From positions 1 to 55,947 of the forward strand of contig JBAZZY010000016.1 of the NCBI GenBank assembly GCA_041658565.1: 55,947 bases of DNA, given 5' to 3'. Source of the DNA: Actinomycetota bacterium (GTDB lineage Bacteria; Actinomycetota; AC-67). Positions 16,664-25,364 of the stretch are shown piece after piece; the stretch's first letter is position 1, and each line of letters opens with the position of its first letter. The translations under genes were made by a program, and so were the position numbers. The notes beneath the pieces were generated by a model. That model was not told the origin of the DNA and searched no databases. It saw only the letters and a program-made list of their open reading frames with translations.

Positions 16664-17830
16664 TCAGGGCCCGTCGACGACGACGGCTTCAAGCAGGCGG
16701 AGCTTCTCGCGGTCCCAGTCGAACCGCTGCACCGACAGCCGCGCGCGCGCAGCGCGCGCGGCGAGTCCCTCCGGATCGGCGTCCGCCTGCCGGATCTTCT
16801 CGCACAGGTCGTCCAGATCGCCGGGACGCACGAACAGGAACTCCTCGTCTGTAAACGCGCGCGCGAAAGCCTCGGTGCGCGCGCACAACACCGGCAAGCC
16901 GAGGGCCGCCCACTCCAGCACTTTCGTGGAGAAACAGAATCGCATGAGAGGGTCGGTTCGATGGGGTTGCCCCCCCAGCCAGCACTCCCCCACGATGCCC
17001 GGCACGCGGTCGAGCGGCACGGGGCCGTCAAACAACAGTCGATGATCGACACCCTCGGCGCGCGCCAACTCACGGAGCCGAGGGACGAGGTCTCCGTCTC
17101 CAACCACGCGCAGTCGAAGAGCTGGGATATCGTCTCGAAGCCTCCCAAGCGCACGCACCAGCGTGTCCACGCCGTACCGGTCCGCCACCGTCCCCGCGTA
17201 CAAGATCGTGCGGTCGCTCGGATCACGCCGAATCGCGGCCGGCGAGCCGGAGAACACACGCGGGTCCGGAGCATTCATGACGACGGAAATGTCGGAACGC
17301 CGGCGTCCGGAGCGAGTAAGCACGTCGGCCAGCGCCTCGTGCACGGTAACGACGCGGCTCGCGAAGCGACATGAAATTGCCTCCTCGACGAGCAGTGCCC
17401 GCACCAGTGGATGCGCATCCGCCAGGGCGTATTTCGACTGGAAGAACTCAGGCATCGGATCGCGAACGTCCAAGATCACGCGCGCGCCGAGGATCCGCGG
17501 AACCGCCGCCGACAAGACCAGCGCGTTGGGGATCGAGAACACGTAGACCAGGTCGTAGCGGCGCCGAATGTGCAACGCCGTGATTGCCACGAGGCACAGC
17601 GCCGCGAAACTCAAATACTCATAGATGTATCGGAACTTCGAGCCGCGACGTCGGCGCGCCGGAAGTCTGCGAATGAGAATCCCGCTCGCTCGCTCCGTCA
17701 CGGATTCACCCTCGTCGCGCGCGCACAGCACCTCGACATCCCACCCGGCAGCGGCAAGCGCCTGCGCGTGCCGGCGCGGCCGGGTATCACGCAAGTAGTA
17801 GGAGTGAGTGACGATGAGCGCGCGAGGCAT
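16664..17830 (-). CDS. GT4-family glycosyltransferase
   Basis: This 388-residue cytoplasmic protein has the two Rossmann-like lobes of a GT-B retaining glycosyltransferase, family 4. The N-terminal acceptor lobe begins ALIVTHSYYLRDTRPRRHAQALA; the C-terminal donor lobe has ILYAGTVADRYGVDTLVRAL and the nucleotide-sugar site STKVLEWAALGLPVLCARTEAFARAF. It should add a sugar to the growing lipid-linked glycan. Donor and acceptor cannot be read from sequence; neighbours suggest the diacetamido-uronate made by the adjacent Wbp-like enzymes may be used. It lies six bases after the WbpB-like gene and before the exporter. Confidence 0.85.
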   Translation of the reverse strand: MPRALIVTHSYYLRDTRPRRHAQALAAAGWDVEVLCARDEGESVTERASGILIRRLPARRRRGSKFRYIYEYLSFAALCLVAITALHIRRRYDLVYVFSIPNALVLSAAVPRILGARVILDVRDPMPEFFQSKYALADAHPLVRALLVEEAISCRFASRVVTVHEALADVLTRSGRRRSDISVVMNAPDPRVFSGSPAAIRRDPSDRTILYAGTVADRYGVDTLVRALGRLRDDIPALRLRVVGDGDLVPRLRELARAEGVDHRLLFDGPVPLDRVPGIVGECWLGGQPHRTDPLMRFCFSTKVLEWAALGLPVLCARTEAFARAFTDEEFLFVRPGDLDDLCEKIRQADADPEGLAARAARARLSVQRFDWDREKLRLLEAVVVDGP

Positions 17831-17836
17831 CGGTCC

Positions 17837-18877
17837 CTACCTTCCCGCGGCCGCGTCGCCCGACAGCAGATGCCCTTCGTCGACGTCGATCGACCGCCCG
17901 GTCGCCGCAGAGCGCAGCGCAGTCTCCGCGATCACAACCGCGGCGAGGCCGTCGAGCAGCGAAACCCCGGGCTCGCACTCCCGGCGCGCGGCGGCCGCAA
18001 ATGCCACGAGTTCGGCGCGCAGCGGCTCTTGCCTCTGAATCGCGTACCGAATCATGTTCCCCTCGCTGACCCCGGACACCTGCGCGAGCGGAGCGAAGTT
18101 GGGGTCGGCCTCCGAGTTCTCGTAGAAGGTCAGATCCTGGGTCAGGTAATCCACGACGAACATGCCGCGCTCCCCCGCCACCGACAGCTCGCGGATCTTG
18201 GTGGGAGTCAACCAGTTGATGTCGAGGAGACCGACGACATCGCTTGCGAAACGGAATAGGCCTGTGAATAGATCCTCACGCATCGAGTGGATCCGCTGGG
18301 CGGTCTCGGCATAGACGCGAGTGATCGGCGCGCGCGCGACCTGGCGCATGATGTCGATGTCGTGCGTCGCAAGATCGATCGTCACTCCGACGTCGCGGAT
18401 GCGGGCAGCCATCGGACCCGTACGACGGCTCTTGATCTGGAAGATCCGTCCGAGCGGCGCGTCGGCAAGTCTGCGCTCTAGTTCCAGCACGGCGGGGTTG
18501 AAGCGCTCGATGTGGCCGACGGTGGCGACCGCGCCGGTTCGCTCAGCGCATTCGACGATCCGGCGCGCGGCGGCAGCGTCGGGACCCAGCGGCTTCTCGA
18601 TCAGAACCGCGATCCCCCGCTCCATCGCCGCCACAGCGATCTGCTCGTGAAAGCTCGTCGGAACGGCGATGGAAATCGCATCAGGCTGAGACTCCTCGAA
18701 CAATCGCTCGAACTCCGTGTATCCGGCAAACGTGCGGCCACGCGTCGCGCGCTCCACCGCTTCAGCGTCGATGTCACCCACAGCCACGAGCTGCACGCCG
18801 GGAATCTCTTGCCAAACTCGCACGTGATGGCGACCCATCACGCCCAGCCCAAGAACCGCGGTTCGCAAAGTGCTCAC
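17837..18877 (-). CDS. wbpB: Gfo/Idh/MocA oxidoreductase, WbpB-like UDP-GlcNAcA 3-dehydrogenase
   Basis: The 346-residue product has an N-terminal NAD(P)-binding Rossmann fold (AVLGLGVMGRHHVRVW) with the EKPLGPD motif whose lysine is catalytic in the Gfo/Idh/MocA family, then an alpha/beta domain with the GPMAARIRDVGVTIDLATHDID region. Because WbpA-, WbpE-, WbpD- and WbpI-like genes lie directly upstream, it most likely oxidises C3 of UDP-GlcNAcA, giving the 3-keto sugar for the aminotransferase. The GTG start has a GGAGG site and overlaps the upstream stop as GTGA. Specificity is inferred from context. Confidence 0.82.
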   Translation of the reverse strand: MSTLRTAVLGLGVMGRHHVRVWQEIPGVQLVAVGDIDAEAVERATRGRTFAGYTEFERLFEESQPDAISIAVPTSFHEQIAVAAMERGIAVLIEKPLGPDAAAARRIVECAERTGAVATVGHIERFNPAVLELERRLADAPLGRIFQIKSRRTGPMAARIRDVGVTIDLATHDIDIMRQVARAPITRVYAETAQRIHSMREDLFTGLFRFASDVVGLLDINWLTPTKIRELSVAGERGMFVVDYLTQDLTFYENSEADPNFAPLAQVSGVSEGNMIRYAIQRQEPLRAELVAFAAAARRECEPGVSLLDGLAAVVIAETALRSAATGRSIDVDEGHLLSGDAAAGR

Positions 18878-20169
18878 ACTGGCCTCCTCGCCGGCCTACC
18901 GACGGAAAGACAAACGGCGCCCGCGGCAGCGATCGCGGCGCCGTCAAGCCGGTTGCGGCCGTCAAAGACGACTTGACCGGCGCGCAGCACCGACCAGTCG
19001 ATAGAGGCGTACTCGTCGTGCTTCGCCTGCAAGATGACGGCGTCGAACTCGCCTATGCGATCGAGGCCCACGGGCTCGGCGCCGAACGCGCGCACTTCAT
19101 CGTCGCTGAAGTACGGGTCGTTGGCCGCCACGCGCGCGCCGCGCGCGGGCAGAAGCCGGATCAGATCGACCCCGGGGCTCGAGGTCGTCTCCTTCACATT
19201 CTCGCGATAGCTGACGCCGAGCACGAGAACGGACTTGCCATCAAGCGTGCCGAGTTCTCCGGCGATCTGGTCCGCGACCCATCCCGGTTGCGCGTCGTTG
19301 ATCTCGCGCGCGAGCCGGATCAACGGCGCGTCGGCTCCGTCGGCGAGGATGAACTGCGGGTAGTGCGGAATGCAGTGGCCGCCGACGCCGGCGCCCGGGG
19401 CGTGGATGTGGCTGAACGGCTGGGTGTTCGCCAGGCGAATCACCGGCTCGACGTCGATGTCGCGTTCGGCCGCGTAGCGAGCGAGTTCGTTGGCGTAAGC
19501 GATGTTGACATCCCGGTAGGTCGTCTCGGCCAGTTTCACCAGTTCGGCGGTCTCCGCGTTGGGGACCTCCTCCACCGAAACGTTGGGCAACACACGCTCA
19601 TAGAACGCGCGCGCGCGCGCCCCGCTTGCAGCATCGACTCCGCCGACGATCTTCGGATATGCCTCGAGGTCTTGCAGGATTCGACCGGAGTACACACGCT
19701 CGGGGCTGAAAGCAGCGAAGAAGTCGGTCCCGATAGAAAGCCCCGCACGTTGGGCGAGCGCGTTTGCGAAGCGCCGCGTGGTCCCAACCGGCAGCGTAGT
19801 CTCCCACACCACGGTGATCCCCGCGTGCAGTCCCGCCGCGATCGCGTCGTTCGCCGCATCCATGAACCGGAAGTCGAGTTCGCCGTGACCGACGGCTACG
19901 ACGGGAACGACGACCACCACCACATCGGCGTCCTTCACCGCCGCCGATGTCTCGGTTGTGGCACGCAGTCGGCCGTCGGCGGCGCACTCCGCAACGGCCG
20001 CGTCGAGCCCGACTTCTCCTGCGATGGGATTCCGTCCGGCATTGACCTCATCCACACGCTCTTGGGAAACGTCACACCCTGTGACCCGCAAACCGGCGAG
20101 GCCAAACCTAGCCGCCAGCGGCAGCCCGATCTTGCCGAGGCCGACGACGACAACCTTCGGATCGGACAT
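18874..20169 (-). CDS. wbpA: UDP-GlcNAc 6-dehydrogenase, WbpA/WbpO-like
   Basis: This 431-residue protein belongs to the UDP-glucose/GDP-mannose dehydrogenase family, which performs two successive NAD-dependent oxidations of a UDP-sugar C6 alcohol to the acid. The Rossmann motif GLGKIGLPLAARFG starts near residue 8. The catalytic Cys266 is in GVGGHCIPHYPQF, where the HYPQF replaces the common VDPxY/F. The C-terminal UDP-binding domain contains LVLGVSYRENVKETTSSPG. The ATG at 20169 follows GGAGG and overlaps the aminotransferase stop (TGATG). It would make UDP-GlcNAcA for the adjacent WbpB/E/D enzymes. A second family member at 39965 is not a close copy. Confidence 0.86.
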   Translation of the reverse strand: MSDPKVVVVGLGKIGLPLAARFGLAGLRVTGCDVSQERVDEVNAGRNPIAGEVGLDAAVAECAADGRLRATTETSAAVKDADVVVVVVPVVAVGHGELDFRFMDAANDAIAAGLHAGITVVWETTLPVGTTRRFANALAQRAGLSIGTDFFAAFSPERVYSGRILQDLEAYPKIVGGVDAASGARARAFYERVLPNVSVEEVPNAETAELVKLAETTYRDVNIAYANELARYAAERDIDVEPVIRLANTQPFSHIHAPGAGVGGHCIPHYPQFILADGADAPLIRLAREINDAQPGWVADQIAGELGTLDGKSVLVLGVSYRENVKETTSSPGVDLIRLLPARGARVAANDPYFSDDEVRAFGAEPVGLDRIGEFDAVILQAKHDEYASIDWSVLRAGQVVFDGRNRLDGAAIAAAGAVCLSVGRPARRPV

Positions 20170-21248
20170 CAAGCCTCCTTCATTGCGCGCGCCAGCACCG
20201 TAGTCACGGTCTCGCGTTCCACGTCCGTCAACGCCGGATGGACCGGAATCGAAATCACTTCGCGCGCCAAGCGCTCGGCGACCGGCAGCGACACAGGATC
20301 CGGACCATACGCCGGCTGCAAGTGAACCGGTGTCGGGTAGTAAACCTCGGCTCCCACGCCGTCGGCGCGAAGTCGCTCCAACACCGCGTCGCGGCGACCC
20401 GGAACACGCACGGTGAACTGGTGCCACGCGGACTCCCGGCCGGGCATCTCGCGCGGAAGAATCAGACCCTCGATGCCTTGCAGTGCCGCAGCGTAGAACT
20501 CGGCGTTGGCCCGCCTGCGCGCGTTCCCTGCAAGCAGTCGCGAAAGCTGCACGCGTCCGACGGCGGCGAGCAAGTCGGTCATCCGAAGGTTGAGGCCGAA
20601 CGTCAAGTGAACGTAGCGCTGCTCCATCCCGTGATTGCGCAGCAACTTCAGGCGATGGGTCGTCTCGTCGTCCTGCGCGGTGACCATTCCACCCTCACCG
20701 CTCATCGAGTTCTTAGTCGCATACAGCGAAAACGCCGCCGTCGCGAACGAGCCGGCGCGCGCTCCCTTGTAGGTAGCGCCATGCGCCTGACAAGCGTCCT
20801 CAACAACGGCGAGGTCGTGCGCCTCGGCGAGCGCGCTCACCGCATCCATGTCGGCGACCTGCCCATAGAGATGCACCGGCATGACCGCGCGCGTCGCGCG
20901 GCCGGCGCGCGCCCCCGCGGCCTCGACGTCGATGCAGAAGTCGTCTTCACGAACATCGCAGAAGACCGGGCGCGCGCCGCAAGCCAACACCGCGTTGGCC
21001 GAAGCCGCAAACGTAAACGTGGGGACCAGCACTTCATCCCCAGGTCCAACACCGTGAGCCAGCAGGGCCAGGTGCAAGGCGGCCGTACCGTTCACGCAGG
21101 CAACAGCGTGAGGAACCCCACACAGCGCCGCAAACTCACCCTCGAACGCCTCAACTTCCGGACCCTGAGCCAAGCGGCCGGAGCGCAAGACGCGCAAGAC
21201 GGCCTCTTCGTCCTCCGGACCAATCTGCGGACGGGAAATCGGGATCAT
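20169..21248 (-). CDS. wbpE: DegT/DnrJ/EryC1 sugar aminotransferase, WbpE-like
   Basis: This 359-residue PLP enzyme belongs to the DegT/DnrJ/EryC1/StrS family. Visible landmarks are GTAALHLALLAHGVGPGDEV, the TFTFAASANAV loop, EDACQAHGA and the PLP lysine Lys179 in SLYATKNSMSGEGG. In this setting it should transfer an amino group from glutamate to C3 of UDP-3-keto-GlcNAcA. The ATG at 21248 has a consensus GGAGG site and overlaps the acetyltransferase stop by four bases. Other 3- or 4-aminotransferases share the family, so substrate rests on the gene neighbourhood. Confidence 0.86.
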   Translation of the reverse strand: MIPISRPQIGPEDEEAVLRVLRSGRLAQGPEVEAFEGEFAALCGVPHAVACVNGTAALHLALLAHGVGPGDEVLVPTFTFAASANAVLACGARPVFCDVREDDFCIDVEAAGARAGRATRAVMPVHLYGQVADMDAVSALAEAHDLAVVEDACQAHGATYKGARAGSFATAAFSLYATKNSMSGEGGMVTAQDDETTHRLKLLRNHGMEQRYVHLTFGLNLRMTDLLAAVGRVQLSRLLAGNARRRANAEFYAAALQGIEGLILPREMPGRESAWHQFTVRVPGRRDAVLERLRADGVGAEVYYPTPVHLQPAYGPDPVSLPVAERLAREVISIPVHPALTDVERETVTTVLARAMKEA

Positions 21249-21832
21249 CGTGCCTCCTGTAGGGCCGGAAGAACAAAATTCCGGTCGCACTCACGGCAGT
21301 GCCACGCATCGCCTTCTGCGGCGAGTCGGAATCCGCACGAGCATACGTAGCCGATGACGCGCGCCGGGTTCCCGACGACCAACTCATGCGGAGCAACATC
21401 GCGCGTGACGACGGCGCCCGACCCGACCGTGGCCCAACGCCCGATGCGCGCGCTGGGAACAATCACCGCCCCAGCTCCAATCGACGCGCCATGCTCGACG
21501 TGCACGTCCCCAAGATGCCAGTCGTCGGCCGACTTCAGCCGGCCGTCCGGCGCAATGGCGCGCGGAAACCGGTCGTTGGCAAGGATCGCGCCGGGGCCGA
21601 TGAAGACCCCGTCCTCGACCGTCGCACCCTCGAAAACAAGCGCGTAGTTCTGGATCTTCACACGGCTGCCCACCGTCACCCCGGCACCGATGTAGACGCC
21701 TTTGCCGACAACGCACTCGTCGCCGACGCTCGCGCCGCGCCGCACTTGGGCATGATGCCAAACGAACGTCCCTTCGCCGAGAACCGCACCCTCCTCGACC
21801 GACGCGGTCTGGTGCACAAAGGGATCACTCAC
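21245..21832 (-). CDS. wbpD: Left-handed beta-helix N-acetyltransferase, WbpD-like, with zinc ribbon
   Basis: The 195-residue product has repeated hexapeptides (for example GAVLGEG, GVYIGAG, GSRVKI, GAVIVPS, GSGAVVT) that form a left-handed beta-helix acyltransferase using acetyl-CoA. The DVAPHELVVGNPARVIGYV end of the helix is typical of sugar O/N-acetyltransferases. A C-terminal zinc-ribbon-like motif, C-x-C-G then C-x-x-C (about residues 167-187), is added. It should acetylate the new 3-amino group to give UDP-GlcNAc3NAcA. Four-base overlaps on both sides tie it to the wbpI- and wbpE-like genes. Confidence 0.86.
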   Translation of the reverse strand: MSDPFVHQTASVEEGAVLGEGTFVWHHAQVRRGASVGDECVVGKGVYIGAGVTVGSRVKIQNYALVFEGATVEDGVFIGPGAILANDRFPRAIAPDGRLKSADDWHLGDVHVEHGASIGAGAVIVPSARIGRWATVGSGAVVTRDVAPHELVVGNPARVIGYVCSCGFRLAAEGDAWHCRECDRNFVLPALQEAR

Positions 21833-22887
21833 GACACTGCCTCCTCGCAGATCTGCGCGATGCGCTCAGCCGCGTGCCCGTCGCCGAACAGCGGGGGGCG
21901 CTCATGAGGAACCGGGCGCAGCGCGGCCGCCGCAATTGCGTCTCCGTCCACGTCGGCCAGCACGTTCCACCCGGCAGCCACTGTTTCGGGCCATTCAGTT
22001 TCCGCGCGCAAAGTCACACACGGCACACCGAGCATGTAGGCCTCCTTCTGCACGCCGCCCGAATCGGTGAGCACCGCGCGCGCGCTCGACTGCAGGGCCA
22101 ACGACTCCAGGTAGCCCACGGGCGGAATCATCCGGAGGTTGCCCTCACAAGATATCCCAGCCGCAGCGATCGCCTTTCGCGTTCGCGGATGCGCCGGGAA
22201 CACCACCGGAACCGGCAACTTCGACGCCGCGCGAACGATCGCCTCCAACCGCGCCGGATCGTCGGTGTTTGCCGCGCGATGGACCGTCATGAGGTAGTAG
22301 TCGCCCTGCTCGACCTCGCACTCAACAAGCACCGCATCGCGTTTGTAAGGCAAAGCCCATCGCAGGACGTCGTCCATTACGTCGCCCACCATGTGCACTC
22401 CGGTCTCGATCCCCTCGGCCCGCAGGTTCTTCACCGCAGTCACCGTCGGACAGAACTGCAACGACGAGACGTGATCCGCCACGACGCGGTTGACCTCTTC
22501 CGGCATCCGGCGGTCGAAGGAGCGAAGGCCGGCCTCGACGTGCCCGACCGGCACGTTCAGCTTTGCCGCAGCCAGCGCGCCCGCGAGCGTCGTGTTGGTG
22601 TCCCCGTAGATCAACACAAGCGTCGGAGCTTCGGAAAGAATCGTCTCCTCCAGGGCCACCAGTAGCGCCGCGGTTTGCGCGGCATGCGTCCCGCTGCCGA
22701 CGCCGAGAGAACGATCCGGTGCCGGGATTGCAAGCTGTTCGAAGAACACGTCGGACATGTCGGCGTCGTAATGCTGCCCGGTATGCACCAGGATGTCGTC
22801 GACTCCGGGGCGCGCGCGCAGCGCGCGGCACACGGCCGCAGCCTTCACGAATTGCGGGCGCGCGCCCACCACGTTGAGAACTTTCAC
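21829..22887 (-). CDS. wbpI: Non-hydrolysing UDP-sugar 2-epimerase, WbpI/WecB-like
   Basis: This 352-residue GT-B-fold enzyme inverts C2 of a UDP-2-acetamido sugar through a glycal intermediate. Family landmarks are VVGARPQFVKAAAV, HTGQHYDADMS, the HVEAGLRSFDRRMPEEVNR loop, MTVHRAANTD and LTDSGGVQKEA. Adjacent to wbpD/E/A/B-like genes it most likely converts UDP-GlcNAc3NAcA to UDP-ManNAc3NAcA, as WbpI does; plain UDP-GlcNAc epimerisation cannot be excluded. GTG at 22887 was chosen over upstream in-frame codons because VKVLNVVGARPQ is the usual N-terminus and a GGGGAG site precedes it. A second homologue lies at 41362. Confidence 0.87.
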   Translation of the reverse strand: MKVLNVVGARPQFVKAAAVCRALRARPGVDDILVHTGQHYDADMSDVFFEQLAIPAPDRSLGVGSGTHAAQTAALLVALEETILSEAPTLVLIYGDTNTTLAGALAAAKLNVPVGHVEAGLRSFDRRMPEEVNRVVADHVSSLQFCPTVTAVKNLRAEGIETGVHMVGDVMDDVLRWALPYKRDAVLVECEVEQGDYYLMTVHRAANTDDPARLEAIVRAASKLPVPVVFPAHPRTRKAIAAAGISCEGNLRMIPPVGYLESLALQSSARAVLTDSGGVQKEAYMLGVPCVTLRAETEWPETVAAGWNVLADVDGDAIAAAALRPVPHERPPLFGDGHAAERIAQICEEAVS

Positions 22888-22922
22888 CGCCGCACTCCCC
22901 CGCCGCCCATCACGGGCCGGGT

Positions 22923-23891
22923 TCAGGACTTGCGTTCGCCGATGAATGCGGCGACCTGCTCGAGTGCATCCCGGACGGGCCCGTCGGGAATCGGAGCCAG
23001 CGCATCCACCGCCGCGCGCTGCCAATCCGCGACCGCCGCGCGCGCAAACTCCAGCGATCCATTGGTTCGCAGCAGTCCGAGAGCGGCCTCGACGTCCTGC
23101 GTCTCCAGCGCCGAACGCAACGCGTCCCCGCCGGAACCGCCCTGCTCGAGCGTATGCAGCGCGGGGAGCGTAAGCACACCCTCGCGGATGTCGGTTCCGG
23201 GGACCTTCCCCGATTCCTCCTGCTCGGCGGCGATGTCGAGGATATCGTCGGCCAACTGGAACGCCATCCCGATCGCATCGCCGAATGTGGTCAACGCCTG
23301 CACGATCTCCGCAGAAGCGCCCGACAGCCACGCACCAAGATGGCATGAGGATGCGATCAGCGACGCCGTCTTGCGCCGGATCACCTCGAGGTAGTGCTCG
23401 GGAGCGACGTCGAGACGGCCTGCCATCTGACCTTCCATGATCTGGCCTTCACACAGCGCGGCGATCGTGTCCGACAAGCGCTCGGAAACATACGGTCCGA
23501 GGCGCGCAGCAAGCGCGGATGAGCGGGCGAACAAGAAGTCGCCGGTCAGCACGGCTACGTCGTTGCCGTATCGAACGTGCGCAGTCGGCACACCCCGACG
23601 CACGAGCGTCTCGTCGATGACGTCGTCGTGGTACAGGCTGGCCAAGTGGATCAACTCGACCGAAACCGCGCAGGACACCAGAGGCGGGCCGAGTCGGTCC
23701 CCCGCGCGCCCGGCAAGGAGCGCTAGCTTCGGACGAATGCGCTTGCCGCCGGCCTGGATCAGGTAGAGCGCGGCCTCGTGCACAAGCGATTGATCCGAGC
23801 CAACGGATTCACGCAGCTGGGATTCCACCAGCTGCAGGTCGGCTCGGATGTCGAGTTCGAGGATCGCGACCGGGTCGCGTACGGCACCCAT
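22923..23891 (-). CDS. Long-chain polyprenyl diphosphate synthase
   Basis: This 322-residue all-alpha prenyltransferase condenses isopentenyl diphosphate with an allylic primer. The first aspartate motif is DDVID (residues 89-93), the second DDILD in MAFQLADDILDIAAE; GGKRIRPKL is the substrate-binding start. The family includes hepta-, octa- and nonaprenyl synthases that make menaquinone tails. It begins 12 bases after nuoN of the 14-gene operon and ends 35 bases before the wbpI-like gene, so it bridges respiration and glycan genes. Chain length cannot be assigned by eye. Confidence 0.92.
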   Translation of the reverse strand: MGAVRDPVAILELDIRADLQLVESQLRESVGSDQSLVHEAALYLIQAGGKRIRPKLALLAGRAGDRLGPPLVSCAVSVELIHLASLYHDDVIDETLVRRGVPTAHVRYGNDVAVLTGDFLFARSSALAARLGPYVSERLSDTIAALCEGQIMEGQMAGRLDVAPEHYLEVIRRKTASLIASSCHLGAWLSGASAEIVQALTTFGDAIGMAFQLADDILDIAAEQEESGKVPGTDIREGVLTLPALHTLEQGGSGGDALRSALETQDVEAALGLLRTNGSLEFARAAVADWQRAAVDALAPIPDGPVRDALEQVAAFIGERKS

Positions 23892-23903
23892 GGAGACGAC
23901 AGC

Positions 23904-25364
23904 CTACCCGGTGAACACGGCGGCATGCCGTGCCAGATCCATCAGCGCCTGCGGCCACACACCGACGGCGACGACGGCGATCGAGGCAAGCGCAAGGGCA
24001 ACCGACGCCGGCCGAGTAAGCCCGAGTCCGCCGTCGCCGTCCTCCGCCGGAGCATCCTCGAGCCAGATCACGACGATGAGACGAAGGTAGAAGAAGGCGG
24101 CCACAACGCTGGCCAAGACGCCGGCCACGACCAGGCCCGTTTCGCCTGCGTTGATCGCCGCCGAGAACACGTAGAACTTGCCCATGAACCCGGCCGTCGG
24201 CGGGATGCCCGCAAGCGACAACAGGAACAAAGTCATGACCCCGGCGAAGACCGGGTGACGCTGCCCCAGTCCCGTCCAACTGGTGAGATCCAGACGTTCC
24301 TTACCGTTGGGGGCGGACACCATCACTGCGGCGAACGCCCCAACCGTCATGACCGCGTACACCAACAGGTAGAACAACGCGCCGGCAAGGCCTTCGCCGT
24401 TGGCAGCGACGACACCGACAAGGACGAAGCCCGCATGCGCGATCGACGAGTATGCGAGCAACCGCTTCACGTCCGTCTGCGCTATCGCCAGGAGCGACCC
24501 GACCACCATGGTCACGATTGAAAGGACGAACATCGCAGGGCGCCAGTCCCACTGAAGTGAACCGAAAGACACCATCAGCACCCGCAGCAGCGCGGCGAAC
24601 CCGGCAGCCTTTGTTCCACCGGCCATGAAAGCGGTGACCGACGTGGGCGCCCCCTGGTACACGTCCGGGGTCCACATGTGAAACGGAACGGCCGCGATCT
24701 TGAATGCGAACCCGATCAGAATCAGACCGAGACCGACGAACACCAGCCGGTTGTCCATCGAGCCCGCGGCGACCTGGCCGGCGATCCGGGAAATGTTCGT
24801 CGTCCCCGCGCCGCCAAAGATCAGGGCAATCCCGTACAGCAGAATCGCACTCGAGAACGCCCCAAGAAGGAAGTACTTCAAGGCTGCTTCCTGCGCTCCC
24901 GCGTCGCGCCGAGCCATACTCACCATCACGTACAGCGCCAGCGACAGCACCTCGAGCGCGATGAAGACCATGATGAGATCGTTCGCCGCGGCGAGCATGA
25001 CCATCCCCGCAGTAGCCAGGAGAAGCAACGGGTAGTACTCGACCCGATGAATACGCCGCGCGCGCAAGTAGTGAAAGCTCACCAGCGTCACAAGTGCCGC
25101 GGTCACCAAAAGCGTGAGATTGGTGAAGAGGGCCACCCCGTCGGAGGCCACCATCCCCTGCATCCCCACAATGTGCTTGCCCGCCAGCGAGTACGTAAGT
25201 CCCCCTGAGACGGCAATCGAGATCAGAGTCACCCCGGCAAGCACAACTCGCGACACCTGCTGCCGGACTGCACCGATTAGAAGGGCCACGACGGCGCCGC
25301 CGCCGAGCGCCAGCACCGGGCCGATCGCCTGCCAGCTAATGGCTGGTGCTTGCGTTACGGGCAT
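23904..25364 (-). CDS. nuoN: Complex I antiporter-like subunit N (nuo-14)
   Basis: The 486-residue NuoN/ND2 homologue closes the 14-gene operon. It has the FIALEVLSLALYVM helix-5 glutamate, GFAFKIAAVPFHMWTPDVYQGAPT with the pump lysine, and LLAYSSIAHAGFV. The ATG directly abuts the nuoM stop. The sequence aligns with the other NuoN at 1013 but with many differences. Confidence 0.95.
   Translation of the reverse strand: MPVTQAPAISWQAIGPVLALGGGAVVALLIGAVRQQVSRVVLAGVTLISIAVSGGLTYSLAGKHIVGMQGMVASDGVALFTNLTLLVTAALVTLVSFHYLRARRIHRVEYYPLLLLATAGMVMLAAANDLIMVFIALEVLSLALYVMVSMARRDAGAQEAALKYFLLGAFSSAILLYGIALIFGGAGTTNISRIAGQVAAGSMDNRLVFVGLGLILIGFAFKIAAVPFHMWTPDVYQGAPTSVTAFMAGGTKAAGFAALLRVLMVSFGSLQWDWRPAMFVLSIVTMVVGSLLAIAQTDVKRLLAYSSIAHAGFVLVGVVAANGEGLAGALFYLLVYAVMTVGAFAAVMVSAPNGKERLDLTSWTGLGQRHPVFAGVMTLFLLSLAGIPPTAGFMGKFYVFSAAINAGETGLVVAGVLASVVAAFFYLRLIVVIWLEDAPAEDGDGGLGLTRPASVALALASIAVVAVGVWPQALMDLARHAAVFTG

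Noticed and set aside
18874..20427. 86-residue N-terminal extension of the WbpA-like dehydrogenase
   Set aside because: It overlaps the aminotransferase gene, is Arg/Gly-rich and has no ribosome site, while MSDPKVVVVG at 20169 follows a consensus GGAGG.
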